From NCBI RefSeq assembly GCF_009914055.1, contig NZ_CP028271.1, positions 4,030,001 to 4,094,000 of the forward strand: 64,000 bases of DNA. Reading direction: 5' to 3'. Position 1 is the stretch's first letter, and every line of letters begins with the position of its first letter. A program made the position numbers and the translations under genes. Source of the stretch: Mixta intestinalis. GTDB lineage: Bacteria; Pseudomonadota; Gammaproteobacteria; Enterobacterales; Enterobacteriaceae. Of the stretch, positions 7,844-16,205 are shown piece after piece. The notes beneath the pieces were generated by a model. The model ran no database searches and had not been told where the DNA came from. It saw only the letters and a list, made by a program, of their open reading frames with translations.

Positions 7844-9343
7844 CTAAATAAGCTGTAGCGCTACCCAGTAAAGGCAGCCAGAAAGCAGAATGGAAATCGG
7901 CAGCGTAAACACCCACGCCAGCGCGATACTCTTTATCGTGCGGCTCTGCACGCCTCCGCCATCCACCAGCATAGTACCGGCTACGGATGAAGAAAGAATA
8001 TGGGTGGTGGAAACCGGCATCCCGGTATAGCTGGCAACGCCAATCGAAACCGCCGCAGTAACCTGAGCCGCCATACCCTGACCGTAGGTCATTCCTTTCT
8101 TACCGATCTTCTCACCGATGGTTGTTGCCACGCGACGCCAGCCCACCATCGTACCGAGTGATAACGCCAGCGCCACCGCCACGATAATCCAGACCGGCGC
8201 ATACTCAACGGTATTCAGCAAATCGCTCTTCAGCTTGCCGAGGAAGCGTTTATCTTCTGCGCTGGTATTCGGCATCTTCGCCGCTTTTTCTGCCGTATCG
8301 GAAATGCATAGCAGCAGACGACGCAGATGGCCTCGCTCTTCCACGCTAAGCGCATCGTAGCCGGACAGATTATTCAGGATCTGCTGAGAACGATTAATCG
8401 CAATCAGCGCACGTGAACTGTCGCAATGGAACTCATGCGGTTCGCCTGGAGTCTCTTCCGGCGTCGGCAATGCAGGCGGCACCATCTGGATAATATGTTG
8501 CAGCGTATCGCCGTGCTGCTGGTAGTACTGCTCCAGATGGTTTACCGCATCGCGGGTACGGGTGATGTCGTAGCCAGAGGCATTCATATTGATAACGAAG
8601 CCCGCAGGTGCCACGCCGATCAGCACCAGCATAATCAGGCCGATGCCTTTCTGTCCGTCATTTGCACCGTGCGAATAGCTGACGCCAATCGCGGAAACGA
8701 TCAGCGCGATACGCGTCCAGAACGGCGGCTTTTTCTTGCCGTCTTCTTTTTCACGATCCGCTGGCGTCATATGAATACGACGGCGTTTCTTGGTGCCACT
8801 CCAGTAACGGCGCAGCAGGAAGATCAATCCGCCCGCCACTACCAAACCGATAATCGGTGACAGAATCAGCGAGGCGAAAATATCGATCATTTTCGGGATG
8901 TTGAGCGCGTCGACTACCGACGTACCGGTAACCAGGGCATTGGTCAGACCGATACCGATAATGGCACCAATCAACGTATGGGAGCTGGACGCAGGCAAAC
9001 CAAAATACCAGGTGCCCAGGTTCCAGATAATTGCGGCGAGCAGCATGGAGAAGACCATAGCCAGCCCGTGCGCTGAACCGACATTCAGCAGCAGGTCAGT
9101 TGGGAGCAGATGAACAATGGCATAAGCAACGCTCAGGCCACCTAACAACACCCCAAAGAAGTTAAAGACACCAGCCATGACGACGGCCAGCTGCGCACGC
9201 ATCGCACGCGTATAGATTACCGTGGCAACTGCGTTTGCCGTATCGTGAAAACCATTAATGGCTTCATAAAACAGCACAAACAGCAGAGCAAGAACTAATA
9301 ACAGGCCGGTATGAAAATCGAGACCAGCAAATAGATGTAGCAT
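7844..9343 (-). CDS. pitA: Low-affinity inorganic phosphate transporter PitA
   Basis: Inner-membrane proton symporter for metal-phosphate complexes. With the start at MLHLFAGLDFHTG it has 499 residues, the same as E. coli PitA. The PiT signature segments FYEAINGFHDTANAVAT (N-terminal) and YGQGMAAQVTAAVSIGVASY (C-terminal) are present, and SHGANDGQKGIG marks the middle. A large hydrophilic loop separates the two halves. The frame extends 114 nt upstream, but the extra residues look unlike membrane protein and lack a family match. Ends at a strong terminator facing uspB. Confidence 0.96.
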   Translation of the reverse strand: MLHLFAGLDFHTGLLLVLALLFVLFYEAINGFHDTANAVATVIYTRAMRAQLAVVMAGVFNFFGVLLGGLSVAYAIVHLLPTDLLLNVGSAHGLAMVFSMLLAAIIWNLGTWYFGLPASSSHTLIGAIIGIGLTNALVTGTSVVDALNIPKMIDIFASLILSPIIGLVVAGGLIFLLRRYWSGTKKRRRIHMTPADREKEDGKKKPPFWTRIALIVSAIGVSYSHGANDGQKGIGLIMLVLIGVAPAGFVINMNASGYDITRTRDAVNHLEQYYQQHGDTLQHIIQMVPPALPTPEETPGEPHEFHCDSSRALIAINRSQQILNNLSGYDALSVEERGHLRRLLLCISDTAEKAAKMPNTSAEDKRFLGKLKSDLLNTVEYAPVWIIVAVALALSLGTMVGWRRVATTIGEKIGKKGMTYGQGMAAQVTAAVSIGVASYTGMPVSTTHILSSSVAGTMLVDGGGVQSRTIKSIALAWVFTLPISILLSGCLYWVALQLI

Positions 9344-9583
9344 AAGCGTTACGCCATTTTCGGGGACATGAACGCGGCGCATTATCCGCGACAAACCGCG
9401 CCTGGGGAAAGCAAAATATAGACTTTTTTTGCCATAAAAGTGTAAAACGAACGGCATCAGGCAGGAAAAAGTCCAATAAATCCATTAGTTACATTATGTT
9501 TCTGACAGAAAAGTCTTGTTACGCTGGTCTGTCCTCCAGCAAGCGATTACAATCGCGCTTTTGCCGTGTGGCGGGAGTGAGCA

Positions 9584-10768
9584 GTGGAAAAGTATGACGT
9601 TATCATTATCGGTGCGGGTGCCGCAGGGCTGTTCTGTGCAGCGCAGGCCGGGCAACGTGGCCGCCGCGTACTGCTGCTTGATAACGGCAAAAAACCGGGC
9701 CGTAAGATCCTGATGTCCGGCGGGGGGCGCTGTAATTTCACTAACCTCTATACTGAACCGGGCGCTTATCTGTCGCACAATCCCCATTTCTGTAAATCGG
9801 CGCTGGCGCGCTATACGCAGTGGGATTTTATCGCTCTGGTCAATCAGCACGGTATCGCTTACCACGAAAAAACGCTGGGGCAGCTGTTTTGCGACGATTC
9901 GGCGCAGCAGATTGTCGATCTGCTGCTGGCGGAGTGCGAAAAAGGCCAGGTTACGCTGCGGCTGCGTAGCGAAGTAATCGCGGTGAGTCGTGATGAAAGC
10001 GGCTATCGGGTACAGCTTAACGGCGTAGAGGTGCAGGCTGAAAAACTGGTGGTTGCCAGCGGCGGTCTGTCAATGCCGGGCCTGGGCGCATCCCCTTTTG
10101 GCTATCGTCTGGCGGAGCAGTTCGGCCTGCGGGTTTATCCTACGCGTGCGGCGCTGGTGCCTTTCACGCTGCATAAGCCGCTGCTGGAACAGTTACAAAC
10201 CTTATCGGGAGTGTCGCTACCGACAGTAATTGAAGCGGCTGATGGCACCCGTTTTAAAGAAGCGATGCTGTTTACCCATCGCGGCCTCTCCGGGCCGTCG
10301 GTGTTGCAGATCTCCAGCTACTGGCAGCCGGGCGAGTTTATCACCGTCAATCTGTCGCCGGAGCAGGATCTGAACACCTTTATAGATGAGGAACGTCAGG
10401 CACGTCCGAACCAGAGCCTGAAAAATACCCTGGCAAAACCGCTGCCGAAACGACTGGTAGAGGTTTTGCAGGCGCTGGGTATCGTACCGGAGGTCACGCT
10501 AAAGCAGCTAAACGGCAAACAGCAGCGCGAGCTGGCGGAGACGCTGCATCACTGGCGTATCCAGCCTAACGGTACTGAAGGCTATCGCACCGCTGAAGTG
10601 ACGCTGGGTGGCGTTGATACTACGCAGCTCTCTTCAAAAACGATGGAGGCGCGCGAGGTGCCGGGGCTCTATTTTATTGGGGAAGTGGTCGATGTCACCG
10701 GCTGGCTGGGCGGTTACAATTTCCAGTGGGCATGGAGTTCCGCCTGGGCCTGTGCGCAGGCACTGTAA
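9584..10768 (+). CDS. yhiN: HI0933-family flavoprotein YhiN
   Basis: Predicted NAD(P)/FAD-dependent oxidoreductase; physiological role not established. It has 394 residues (about 400 in E. coli). It starts at GTG after a GGGAG ribosome site with EKYDVIIIGAGAAGLFCA, a dinucleotide-binding GxGxxG fold, then GKKPGRKILMSGGGRCNFTN, characteristic of the family. The C-terminus holds EVVDVTGWLGGYNFQWAWSSAW, the FAD-binding end. pitA and yhiN are neighbours in E. coli as well. Confidence 0.94.
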   Translation: MEKYDVIIIGAGAAGLFCAAQAGQRGRRVLLLDNGKKPGRKILMSGGGRCNFTNLYTEPGAYLSHNPHFCKSALARYTQWDFIALVNQHGIAYHEKTLGQLFCDDSAQQIVDLLLAECEKGQVTLRLRSEVIAVSRDESGYRVQLNGVEVQAEKLVVASGGLSMPGLGASPFGYRLAEQFGLRVYPTRAALVPFTLHKPLLEQLQTLSGVSLPTVIEAADGTRFKEAMLFTHRGLSGPSVLQISSYWQPGEFITVNLSPEQDLNTFIDEERQARPNQSLKNTLAKPLPKRLVEVLQALGIVPEVTLKQLNGKQQRELAETLHHWRIQPNGTEGYRTAEVTLGGVDTTQLSSKTMEAREVPGLYFIGEVVDVTGWLGGYNFQWAWSSAWACAQAL

Positions 10769-10823
10769 AGAGTATGGGTTGCTGCCAACCGCAACACTTA
10801 CCGCAGCGACGTGGCATAAAAAA

Positions 10824-10856
10824 CAGGCCCCGCCAGGCGCAATAGTGGCGGAGCCT
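10824..10856. terminator. Hairpin after yhiN
   Basis: CAGGCCCCGCCA pairs with TGGCGGAGCCTG (one mismatch) around a loop of about 9 bases. A runs flank it on the left, and A-rich sequence then CTTTTT follows on the right. It is positioned to end yhiN and possibly also the oppositely transcribed yqeJ-like gene. Confidence 0.55.
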
Positions 10857-10940
10857 GAAAAAATCTTTTTATCCGCTAACCTGTTGAATGGTTCCCGACA
10901 CAGGTATATCCAATGCCAGCGCCAGGGGGACGTCGCACAG

Positions 10941-11405
10941 TCAGTTATTAACGCATAAAAGATAAGGTGCGCTGCCATTCATAAAAAGATATCTTCCTTT
11001 ACCGTTGCGATGAATTTGATATACCGCAGGCCGCCGTTCATGGGTGTAAAAATTATCCAGCAGGCGAGGGATGGTACTCTCATCAATCTCATCAAACGCG
11101 GAAGGAATAATCATTTTCGAATTTAACAGGTAGTTTTTATTATCAACGGTAAAGTCAAAAATGATTTTCCTGCTAATGATTTTGTGATAACCATCTTCAT
11201 TAATAAATTCGCCATCCAGGGAGACCATACCGGTGTCTCCATTAAAGATAAAGCGCATCAGCATATTCGATCTGACATTGTTGTTATGGACATGATGCTG
11301 CGCCAGACAGGAAAAATAACGTTCATTTCGATAAGAAGAAAAAACGTAAAATAGTGAGCAAGCTGTTATCAGTAGCACAATTAACGCACAAATCTTATAT
11401 TTCAC
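10941..11405 (-). CDS. Small membrane-anchored periplasmic protein, YqeJ-like
   Basis: A short cytoplasmic start, one membrane segment (YKICALIVLLITACSLFYVF), then a periplasmic domain of about 125 residues containing FSCLAQHH and ending LLCVNN, so two cysteines could form a disulfide. The GTG at 11405 overlaps the upstream stop (GTGA) and follows AGAGAG. An in-frame ATG at 11426 has no ribosome site, so the GTG is preferred (154 residues). Coupling to a membrane-bound regulator resembles the ToxR/ToxS pattern and E. coli yqeI-yqeJ. Function unknown; a stabiliser or sensor partner is inference. Confidence 0.75.
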   Translation of the reverse strand: MKYKICALIVLLITACSLFYVFSSYRNERYFSCLAQHHVHNNNVRSNMLMRFIFNGDTGMVSLDGEFINEDGYHKIISRKIIFDFTVDNKNYLLNSKMIIPSAFDEIDESTIPRLLDNFYTHERRPAVYQIHRNGKGRYLFMNGSAPYLLCVNN

Positions 11406-12184
11406 TGACTCTCTCTTAGCGACCATGACGCACAGGCAAAATCATTGCTGCCCAGTGGCTTACGACAGGTAAATAACGAGATTTTTTCGAACAACACATT
11501 ATGAATAATATAAACGTAAGGATAACGTTTACAGTTAACACGCTTATTGATCAAATCGATAATATGTTGTTCCGGCATGCGGTTATTTTTATGCAGATAT
11601 AGATTGCAGTCTCCACTGCCCTGAATCCGGTAATAGCTTGCCGCCAGCGTATGAAAGTTGTTATTGACCGGCAAAACCAGCGCAACCAGAGTAAAAATCA
11701 GACAGATAACAATAATAATGACGATGGCCTTCAACGGTATCGATCTTAGCGACCATAAGCGAATAGGCGTATCGGCGCTAATAACAGAAGAGATACGATT
11801 CTCTTCCTCTGCTACGACGCTAAGCGATGAGACAGTTTCTGCTGTTACCAGTGTGACAGGAATGTTGTGTTCGAAGCGAAAGCCCTGGCGGGGAACGGTG
11901 ATAAGCCAAAGCTGAGCGTCGGGATAGAGCCGTTTTAGCGCCCTGCGAATAATAGATATATTTTGATATAGGGTATTGGGCGCAACGTTTTGGCTATTTT
12001 CTCCCCATGCGTAATCATAAAGCTCTTTCTGCGAAACCAGACCATCCGTCTTTAGCAGTAATTCAAGGCATTTTGTCGCTGGCTGAGTAAGAATAATTTC
12101 CTTTTCTTCCTCGGCGACGCTGACCAGTTTGTTAACCTCAGGATAAAAGTAAATGGCGTTGTTAATCAAATAGAGCGGTTGCAT
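11402..12184 (-). CDS. CadC/ToxR-type membrane-bound transcriptional regulator, YqeI-like
   Basis: 260 residues. Residues 1-110 form an OmpR-type winged helix, with LTQPATKCLELLL, QKELYDYAW and a recognition region NTLYQNISIIRRAL, ending RQGFRFEH. A linker follows, then a membrane segment around 150-172 (AIVIIIVICLIFTLVALVL). The periplasmic domain of about 85 residues has four cysteines (GDCNLY, VNCKRY, FTCRKP, FACASW), which suggests disulfides. This is the architecture of CadC and ToxR, which bind DNA while embedded in the membrane. It overlaps the next gene by 4 bp and lies in an AT-rich segment. Its targets are not identifiable here; its own upstream region is a candidate. Confidence 0.85.
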   Translation of the reverse strand: MQPLYLINNAIYFYPEVNKLVSVAEEEKEIILTQPATKCLELLLKTDGLVSQKELYDYAWGENSQNVAPNTLYQNISIIRRALKRLYPDAQLWLITVPRQGFRFEHNIPVTLVTAETVSSLSVVAEEENRISSVISADTPIRLWSLRSIPLKAIVIIIVICLIFTLVALVLPVNNNFHTLAASYYRIQGSGDCNLYLHKNNRMPEQHIIDLINKRVNCKRYPYVYIIHNVLFEKISLFTCRKPLGSNDFACASWSLRESQ

Positions 12185-13035
12185 GGCTACATCCCATTAG
12201 CTTAATCACCTTCATATCTCTTAATTATTAAAACATTATCACGCTTTTGGCAGGAATTGCATGTCATTTAACCTATATCTGCTACCTACAATGCGGCTAT
12301 AAGAAAGCATTTTTCATATTATTTCACGCAACGGCTGGTAACGTAATTTTTAAGGACAGAAAAGGGTACGTAAAAGACGTTATATTGGAATTAATAAAAA
12401 TTTTTTTTGCCAGCGCTTTTACTCAATGAGCGGTTGATTATTAGCCCACAAAGTATTTTATCTGTTTAGATAAGAGAAGGTATCACATTGCACTGTGTAA
12501 ACAATAACCCTGAAACGTTAAAATTTCTGTAATGCGGCGCTGGACAAAAAAATGACTCTTACAGCGTAGCTGAAGGAAAACTTAATGTTATTTGTTCGAT
12601 TAATGCGCATATAAGAACTTTTTGTATGTTTTTCAATGGGGTAGTTTATAGGAAGGTTCACTATAATTAAATCTTAAACGCAGTTAAGAATCTTATTTAA
12701 GCTAATTTTCGTTGTCGGTATCTTCGATTTGATTAATATCGATAGTGTTACGAAGGTTAAATACAATTACTCGGCCAAAGCGGTGGAGTAAGAAGTGCAG
12801 AAGGTGAAGTAATGCCTGATGCTGATATTGATCTTTAAAAGAAGCATTCTGAATGAGCGGAAAAATTTCTTATCATTCGTTTTCTGTTGGCGGAAAATAA
12901 TCACCTGCTAAGTATAAATTATCAGCAGTTAGCAACGACCCAGAAAAAATTTTTCCCGTTTCATTACAAAAAACGTAACAACGCAAACACGTATCACGAT
13001 CACATAAATCTTTCAGAAAAGGATGTTGAAATAGT
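12185..13035. other. AT-rich gene-free stretch of about 850 bp
   Basis: Clearly more AT-rich than the rest of the window and without a supported gene; the open frames are short and lack domains or ribosome sites. It separates the divergent yqeI-like and luxR-type genes and probably holds both promoters. Such sequence is a typical H-NS target, but no specific site can be named. Confidence 0.65.
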
Positions 13036-13647
13036 ATGAAAATCATCGTGTGTTCTGATAACTTTTTTTTCGCGCAGGGTATTACTTCATTACTGAAAGC
13101 GGAAGGGCATGACACCTGGGATTTTTTTTATCAACCGGAAAAATCATTACCGGATAATCAGCAGGAAGAACTGGTTATTATTGTTGATACCTGTGAAAGA
13201 AAGCGGCTAAGGCAACTTTTTTCAAAACTACATGGCAGAGCGCTACGCATATTTTTTATCAGTGATGAGCTTTTTGACGGTAACGAAATTCACCGTCCAT
13301 TCCAGGGCATTATCCCACGTAAAATTAGCCTTGAGGCATTATTAGAAAGCCTGGAGCAATGCGAAGATGGTGCAAGACCGCTGGAGTTCCTTTTGACGCT
13401 TCAGCAGCGCAAGGTCTTGCAGTATTTGATTCGTGGCGTAACGCCTGGCGTTATCGCCCGCATTATGAATATCTCAGTGAAAACCGTTTCTGCCCATAAA
13501 CGTAAGGTCATGATGAACTTTGGTCTGAAAAAAATGAACGCGCGGGCGCTGAACTACCTTGCCGACTTTATCTATAAATCGCTGCTGATTTCCGATCATA
13601 TTCGGCAGAGGAAAAGCCAGCATTTTATTAATCACGCCGTTTATTGA
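13036..13647 (+). CDS. LuxR-family response-regulator-like transcription factor
   Basis: 203 residues. The N-terminal part resembles a degenerate receiver domain (MKIIVCSDNFFFAQGITSLLK), and a phosphorylatable aspartate is not obvious. The C-terminal LuxR/GerE helix-turn-helix spans about 125-190: LTLQQRKVLQYLIRG, VIARIMNISVKTVSAHKRKVM. Orphan regulators of this shape control fimbriae, capsule or motility in enterobacteria (RcsA, FimZ and MatA types), but this protein cannot be assigned to one. An AAGGA lies about 14 nt before the ATG, which is rather far. Neighbours suggest a recently acquired regulatory segment. Confidence 0.85.
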   Translation: MKIIVCSDNFFFAQGITSLLKAEGHDTWDFFYQPEKSLPDNQQEELVIIVDTCERKRLRQLFSKLHGRALRIFFISDELFDGNEIHRPFQGIIPRKISLEALLESLEQCEDGARPLEFLLTLQQRKVLQYLIRGVTPGVIARIMNISVKTVSAHKRKVMMNFGLKKMNARALNYLADFIYKSLLISDHIRQRKSQHFINHAVY

Positions 13648-13769
13648 TTTGCCGTAACGCAGTACCGGTAGCCTTACGCTGCCAGATAACATTTGTGAAT
13701 CACGCCTGCTGCCGTTATGGCAACAGAGAACGTTAGCCACCTTCAACTTACATTAACGTTTCTAACGAG

Positions 13770-13809
13770 GGCGGTGCACAGCCCCTTTTTTGGCACCGCC
13801 TTTTTTTTT
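13770..13809 (+). terminator. Strong rho-independent terminator after the LuxR-type gene
   Basis: GGCGGTGC (13770-13777) pairs with GCACCGCC (13793-13800), loop of about 15 bases, followed at once by nine T residues. This is one of the strongest terminators in the window. Confidence 0.9.
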
Positions 13810-14075
13810 AACTTCTTCTTCGTACTTTCAGGCTGCTGACGCTAATGGTGCCAGCCGTTCTTACTTCCGTCTCGCTTTCGTAATAGTTTAACCTGCGTCG
13901 CATTCAGGCAGCGTTTTGTCGGTGCGGGCTTGCGGAATCCACAAGAGATACTAACTTTTAATACATAGATTCCCTGGTGTTGGCGCACATGCGCACCCCG
14001 CTTGACGCGGGTTTTTTTTGAGCCTCTCTTGACAGGAGATGGTCATCTCATTTATTCCCAACATGGAGAAAGGCA
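13810..14075 (+). other. Interval bounded by two terminators, ahead of the alcohol dehydrogenase
   Basis: About 190 bp of gene-free sequence follows the terminator at 13770-13809 and ends in a second terminator. It contains several short complementary segments, such as GCGCACATGCGC near 13983. It could be an independent small RNA or an attenuated leader of the dehydrogenase gene. I do not recognise a known RNA family and see no convincing promoter. Confidence 0.4.
13997..14019 (+). terminator. Rho-independent terminator upstream of the alcohol dehydrogenase
   Basis: CCCGC and GCGGG (13997-14011) form a 5-bp GC stem with a 5-base loop, followed by eight T residues. It stands 57 bp before the dehydrogenase start codon, so it either ends an upstream RNA or attenuates the gene. 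Confidence 0.75.
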
Positions 14076-15269
14076 ATGAAAGCACTGACTTATCATGGCC
14101 CCCATCGTGTCAAAGTAGATAACGTGCCCGATCCCGGCATTGAAGCGCCGGATGATATTATTTTGCGTGTAACCGCGACGGCCATTTGTGGCTCGGATCT
14201 GCATCTGTACCGCGGCAAGATCCCCGGCACATCCCACGGTGATATTTTCGGTCATGAATTTATGGGGGAGGTGGTTGAAGCCGGTGCAGGCGTTACGGCG
14301 GTGCAAAAAGGCGACAGGGTGGTTATCCCCTTCGTCATTGCCTGCGGTGACTGCTTCTTTTGCCGTCTGCAACAGTACGCCGCTTGTGAAACCACCAATC
14401 CCGGGCGCGGTGCCATTCTGAATAAAAAGCAAATTACTTCTCCGGCGGCTCTGTTTGGCTTCAGTAAACTTTATGGCGGCGTGCCGGGTGGCCAGGCTGA
14501 ATATGTGCGCGTGCCGAAAGCGAATACCGGCCCCTTTAAAGTGCCGCCGGTGCTGGCAGACGATCAGGTTCTGTTTCTCTCTGATATCTTGCCCACCGCC
14601 TGGCAAGCGGTTAAGAATGCACAGGTTACGAAGGGAAGCAGCCTGGCGATTTTTGGTGCGGGCCCGGTTGGTCTGTTGACCGCAGCCTGTGCACGTATGC
14701 TTGGCGCAGAAACCATTTTTATGGTGGATCATCATCCCTATCGTCTCGCCTTTGCCCAACAGCGCTACGATGTTATCCCCATCAACTTTGATGAAAATGA
14801 CGATCCCGCCGCTTTTATTATCGAAAACACTCCCAACCATCGCGGCGTTGATGCGGTGATTGATGCGGTAGGCTTTGAGGCAAAAGGAAGCCTGACAGAA
14901 ACGGTTATGGCAAACCTGAAGCTGGAAGGCAGCAGCGGTAAAGCGCTTCGTCAGTGTATCGCCGCCGTACGTCGTGGCGGTATTGTCAGCGTGCCGGGCG
15001 TTTACGCCGGTTTTATTCACGGTTTCCTGTTCGGCGATGCCTTTGATAAGGGGCTAACGTTCAAAATGGGGCAGACACACGTTCAGGCCTATCTGCCGGA
15101 GCTACTGAACCTGATTGAACAGGGGCTGATTCGCCCGGAAGAGATTATTACGCACCATATGCCTCTGGAGCGGGCGGAAGAGGCGTACAAAATTTTTGAG
15201 AAGCGTGAAGAGGAGTGTCGTAAGATCATCCTGGTGCCGGGCCTGACCGAGACGCAGCGCCACGCTTAG
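14076..15269 (+). CDS. Zinc-dependent alcohol dehydrogenase, formaldehyde-dehydrogenase-like branch
   Basis: 397-residue medium-chain dehydrogenase. Catalytic zinc ligands are visible in ICGSDLHLY (Cys near 38) and GHEFMGEVV (His near 62). The structural-zinc cluster CGDCFFC then AAC lies near residues 90-105. The Rossmann motif GAGPVG lies near residue 195, and an inserted segment around 250-280 is typical of the glutathione-independent formaldehyde dehydrogenase branch. The substrate cannot be fixed from sequence. The start is preceded by GGAGAAAG. It seems a single-gene unit with a terminator on each side. Confidence 0.88.
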   Translation: MKALTYHGPHRVKVDNVPDPGIEAPDDIILRVTATAICGSDLHLYRGKIPGTSHGDIFGHEFMGEVVEAGAGVTAVQKGDRVVIPFVIACGDCFFCRLQQYAACETTNPGRGAILNKKQITSPAALFGFSKLYGGVPGGQAEYVRVPKANTGPFKVPPVLADDQVLFLSDILPTAWQAVKNAQVTKGSSLAIFGAGPVGLLTAACARMLGAETIFMVDHHPYRLAFAQQRYDVIPINFDENDDPAAFIIENTPNHRGVDAVIDAVGFEAKGSLTETVMANLKLEGSSGKALRQCIAAVRRGGIVSVPGVYAGFIHGFLFGDAFDKGLTFKMGQTHVQAYLPELLNLIEQGLIRPEEIITHHMPLERAEEAYKIFEKREEECRKIILVPGLTETQRHA

Positions 15270-15290
15270 CGCACAGATTGCTGCATTTAC

Positions 15291-15315
15291 GGGTTTCAGT
15301 GGCAGACTGAAACCC
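15291..15315. terminator. Bidirectional terminator hairpin
   Basis: GGGTTTCAGT (15291-15300) and ACTGAAACCC (15306-15315) form a perfect 10-bp stem with a 5-base loop between the converging dehydrogenase and CinA-type genes. T-runs are weak on both sides (CTATTTT about 10 bases downstream on the plus strand). Confidence 0.7.
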
Positions 15316-15327
15316 TTAGCAGCTATT

Positions 15328-15825
15328 TTAACGATCGGCTTCTTTCAGCAACGATGCCAGGCGCGTCAGGACAAACAGCGCCGCCTGATTAATCACGGAT
15401 TCGCTGTCGCCGCTGAAATGCTTTAACTCCGCTTTTATTGTGCCGTCAGGCAGCCCCCAGCCAAACCAGATAGTACCCGCTGGGGTTCCGTCCGGGCCGT
15501 CATCCGGTCCGGCATAGCCGGTCACTGACAGGCTAACCGCCTCGCCCGATTGCATTTTCGCACCTGCGGCCATTTCCCGCGCCGTTTGCTGGCTCACGGC
15601 GGTAAATTTTTCCAGCGTACGCAAATCAACCTTTAACAGACGCATCTTCGCCTCGTTGGTATAGGTAACGAAGCCGCTGCTAAAGTAATCCGCGCTGCTG
15701 CTGGCTGAGCACATCGCCATACTGACCAGACCGCCGGTACAGGATTCCGCGGTTGCCAGCTTCACGTCGGCTCTCGTCAGCAGCTCTCCCAGCTCATTGG
15801 CAGCCTGTCTTAATTTTTCATTCAT
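15328..15825 (-). CDS. CinA C-terminal domain protein (PncC/YdeJ-like)
   Basis: 165-residue stand-alone CinA-C domain, the fold of nicotinamide-nucleotide amidohydrolase, which deamidates NMN in pyridine-nucleotide recycling. The motif TAESCTGG near residue 27 holds the family serine, and FVTYTNEAK, VTGYAGPDDGPDGTPAGTIWFGW and HFSGD follow. The YAGPDDGPDG segment looks closer to E. coli YdeJ, a paralogue reported as inactive, than to PncC, so activity is uncertain. The ribosome site AAGGAGAACG precedes the ATG closely. Confidence 0.85.
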   Translation of the reverse strand: MNEKLRQAANELGELLTRADVKLATAESCTGGLVSMAMCSASSSADYFSSGFVTYTNEAKMRLLKVDLRTLEKFTAVSQQTAREMAAGAKMQSGEAVSLSVTGYAGPDDGPDGTPAGTIWFGWGLPDGTIKAELKHFSGDSESVINQAALFVLTRLASLLKEADR

Positions 15826-16205
15826 TATCGTTCTCCTTGTTTCATTGAATCAGTTAAGTGTAGAAGACGCGCTATAAAGCGTACGGGATAAATAAATCAG
15901 AGCTTTTATAAATGACAATGAGTAAGCCAGTTGTAACGGCTATCTGTTGAAATTAGAGGTGTATTTTTCTGAAGTTCTTATTTCAGGAAGGTTGAAATTC
16001 TTATGTACCTAAAGTTAACCAAGGCGTAATTCTCATTCAAAATATCTTTTTTTTTGCATGCTATTTTTCTTACTGGTGTTGTTAACGGATGCGGCCCGCT
16101 TACCGAACAGAAAACACCAGAAGATGTTTTTCTGTTAAGTCATAGCGGCGGGGTTTTTTCTGCTGTTTATACAGGCAAGGAATAAGTGCAATTAAGGAGA
16201 AAAGC
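15826..16205. promoter_or_regulatory. Gene-free AT-rich region upstream of the autotransporter
   Basis: 380 bp separating the divergent cinA-like and autotransporter genes. AACAGAAAA near 16107 pairs with TTTTCTGTT near 16130 to make a hairpin in the leader. A strong ribosome site (AAGGAGAAAA) precedes the autotransporter ATG. Specific promoters are not assigned. Confidence 0.5.

Noticed and set aside
12247..12429. 60-codon frame in the AT-rich stretch
   Set aside because: No ribosome site, domain or conservation evidence; chance frames are expected in this composition.
14052..15020. 322-codon minus-strand frame antisense to the alcohol dehydrogenase
   Set aside because: Complementary to a strongly supported dehydrogenase, with no recognisable motif of its own.
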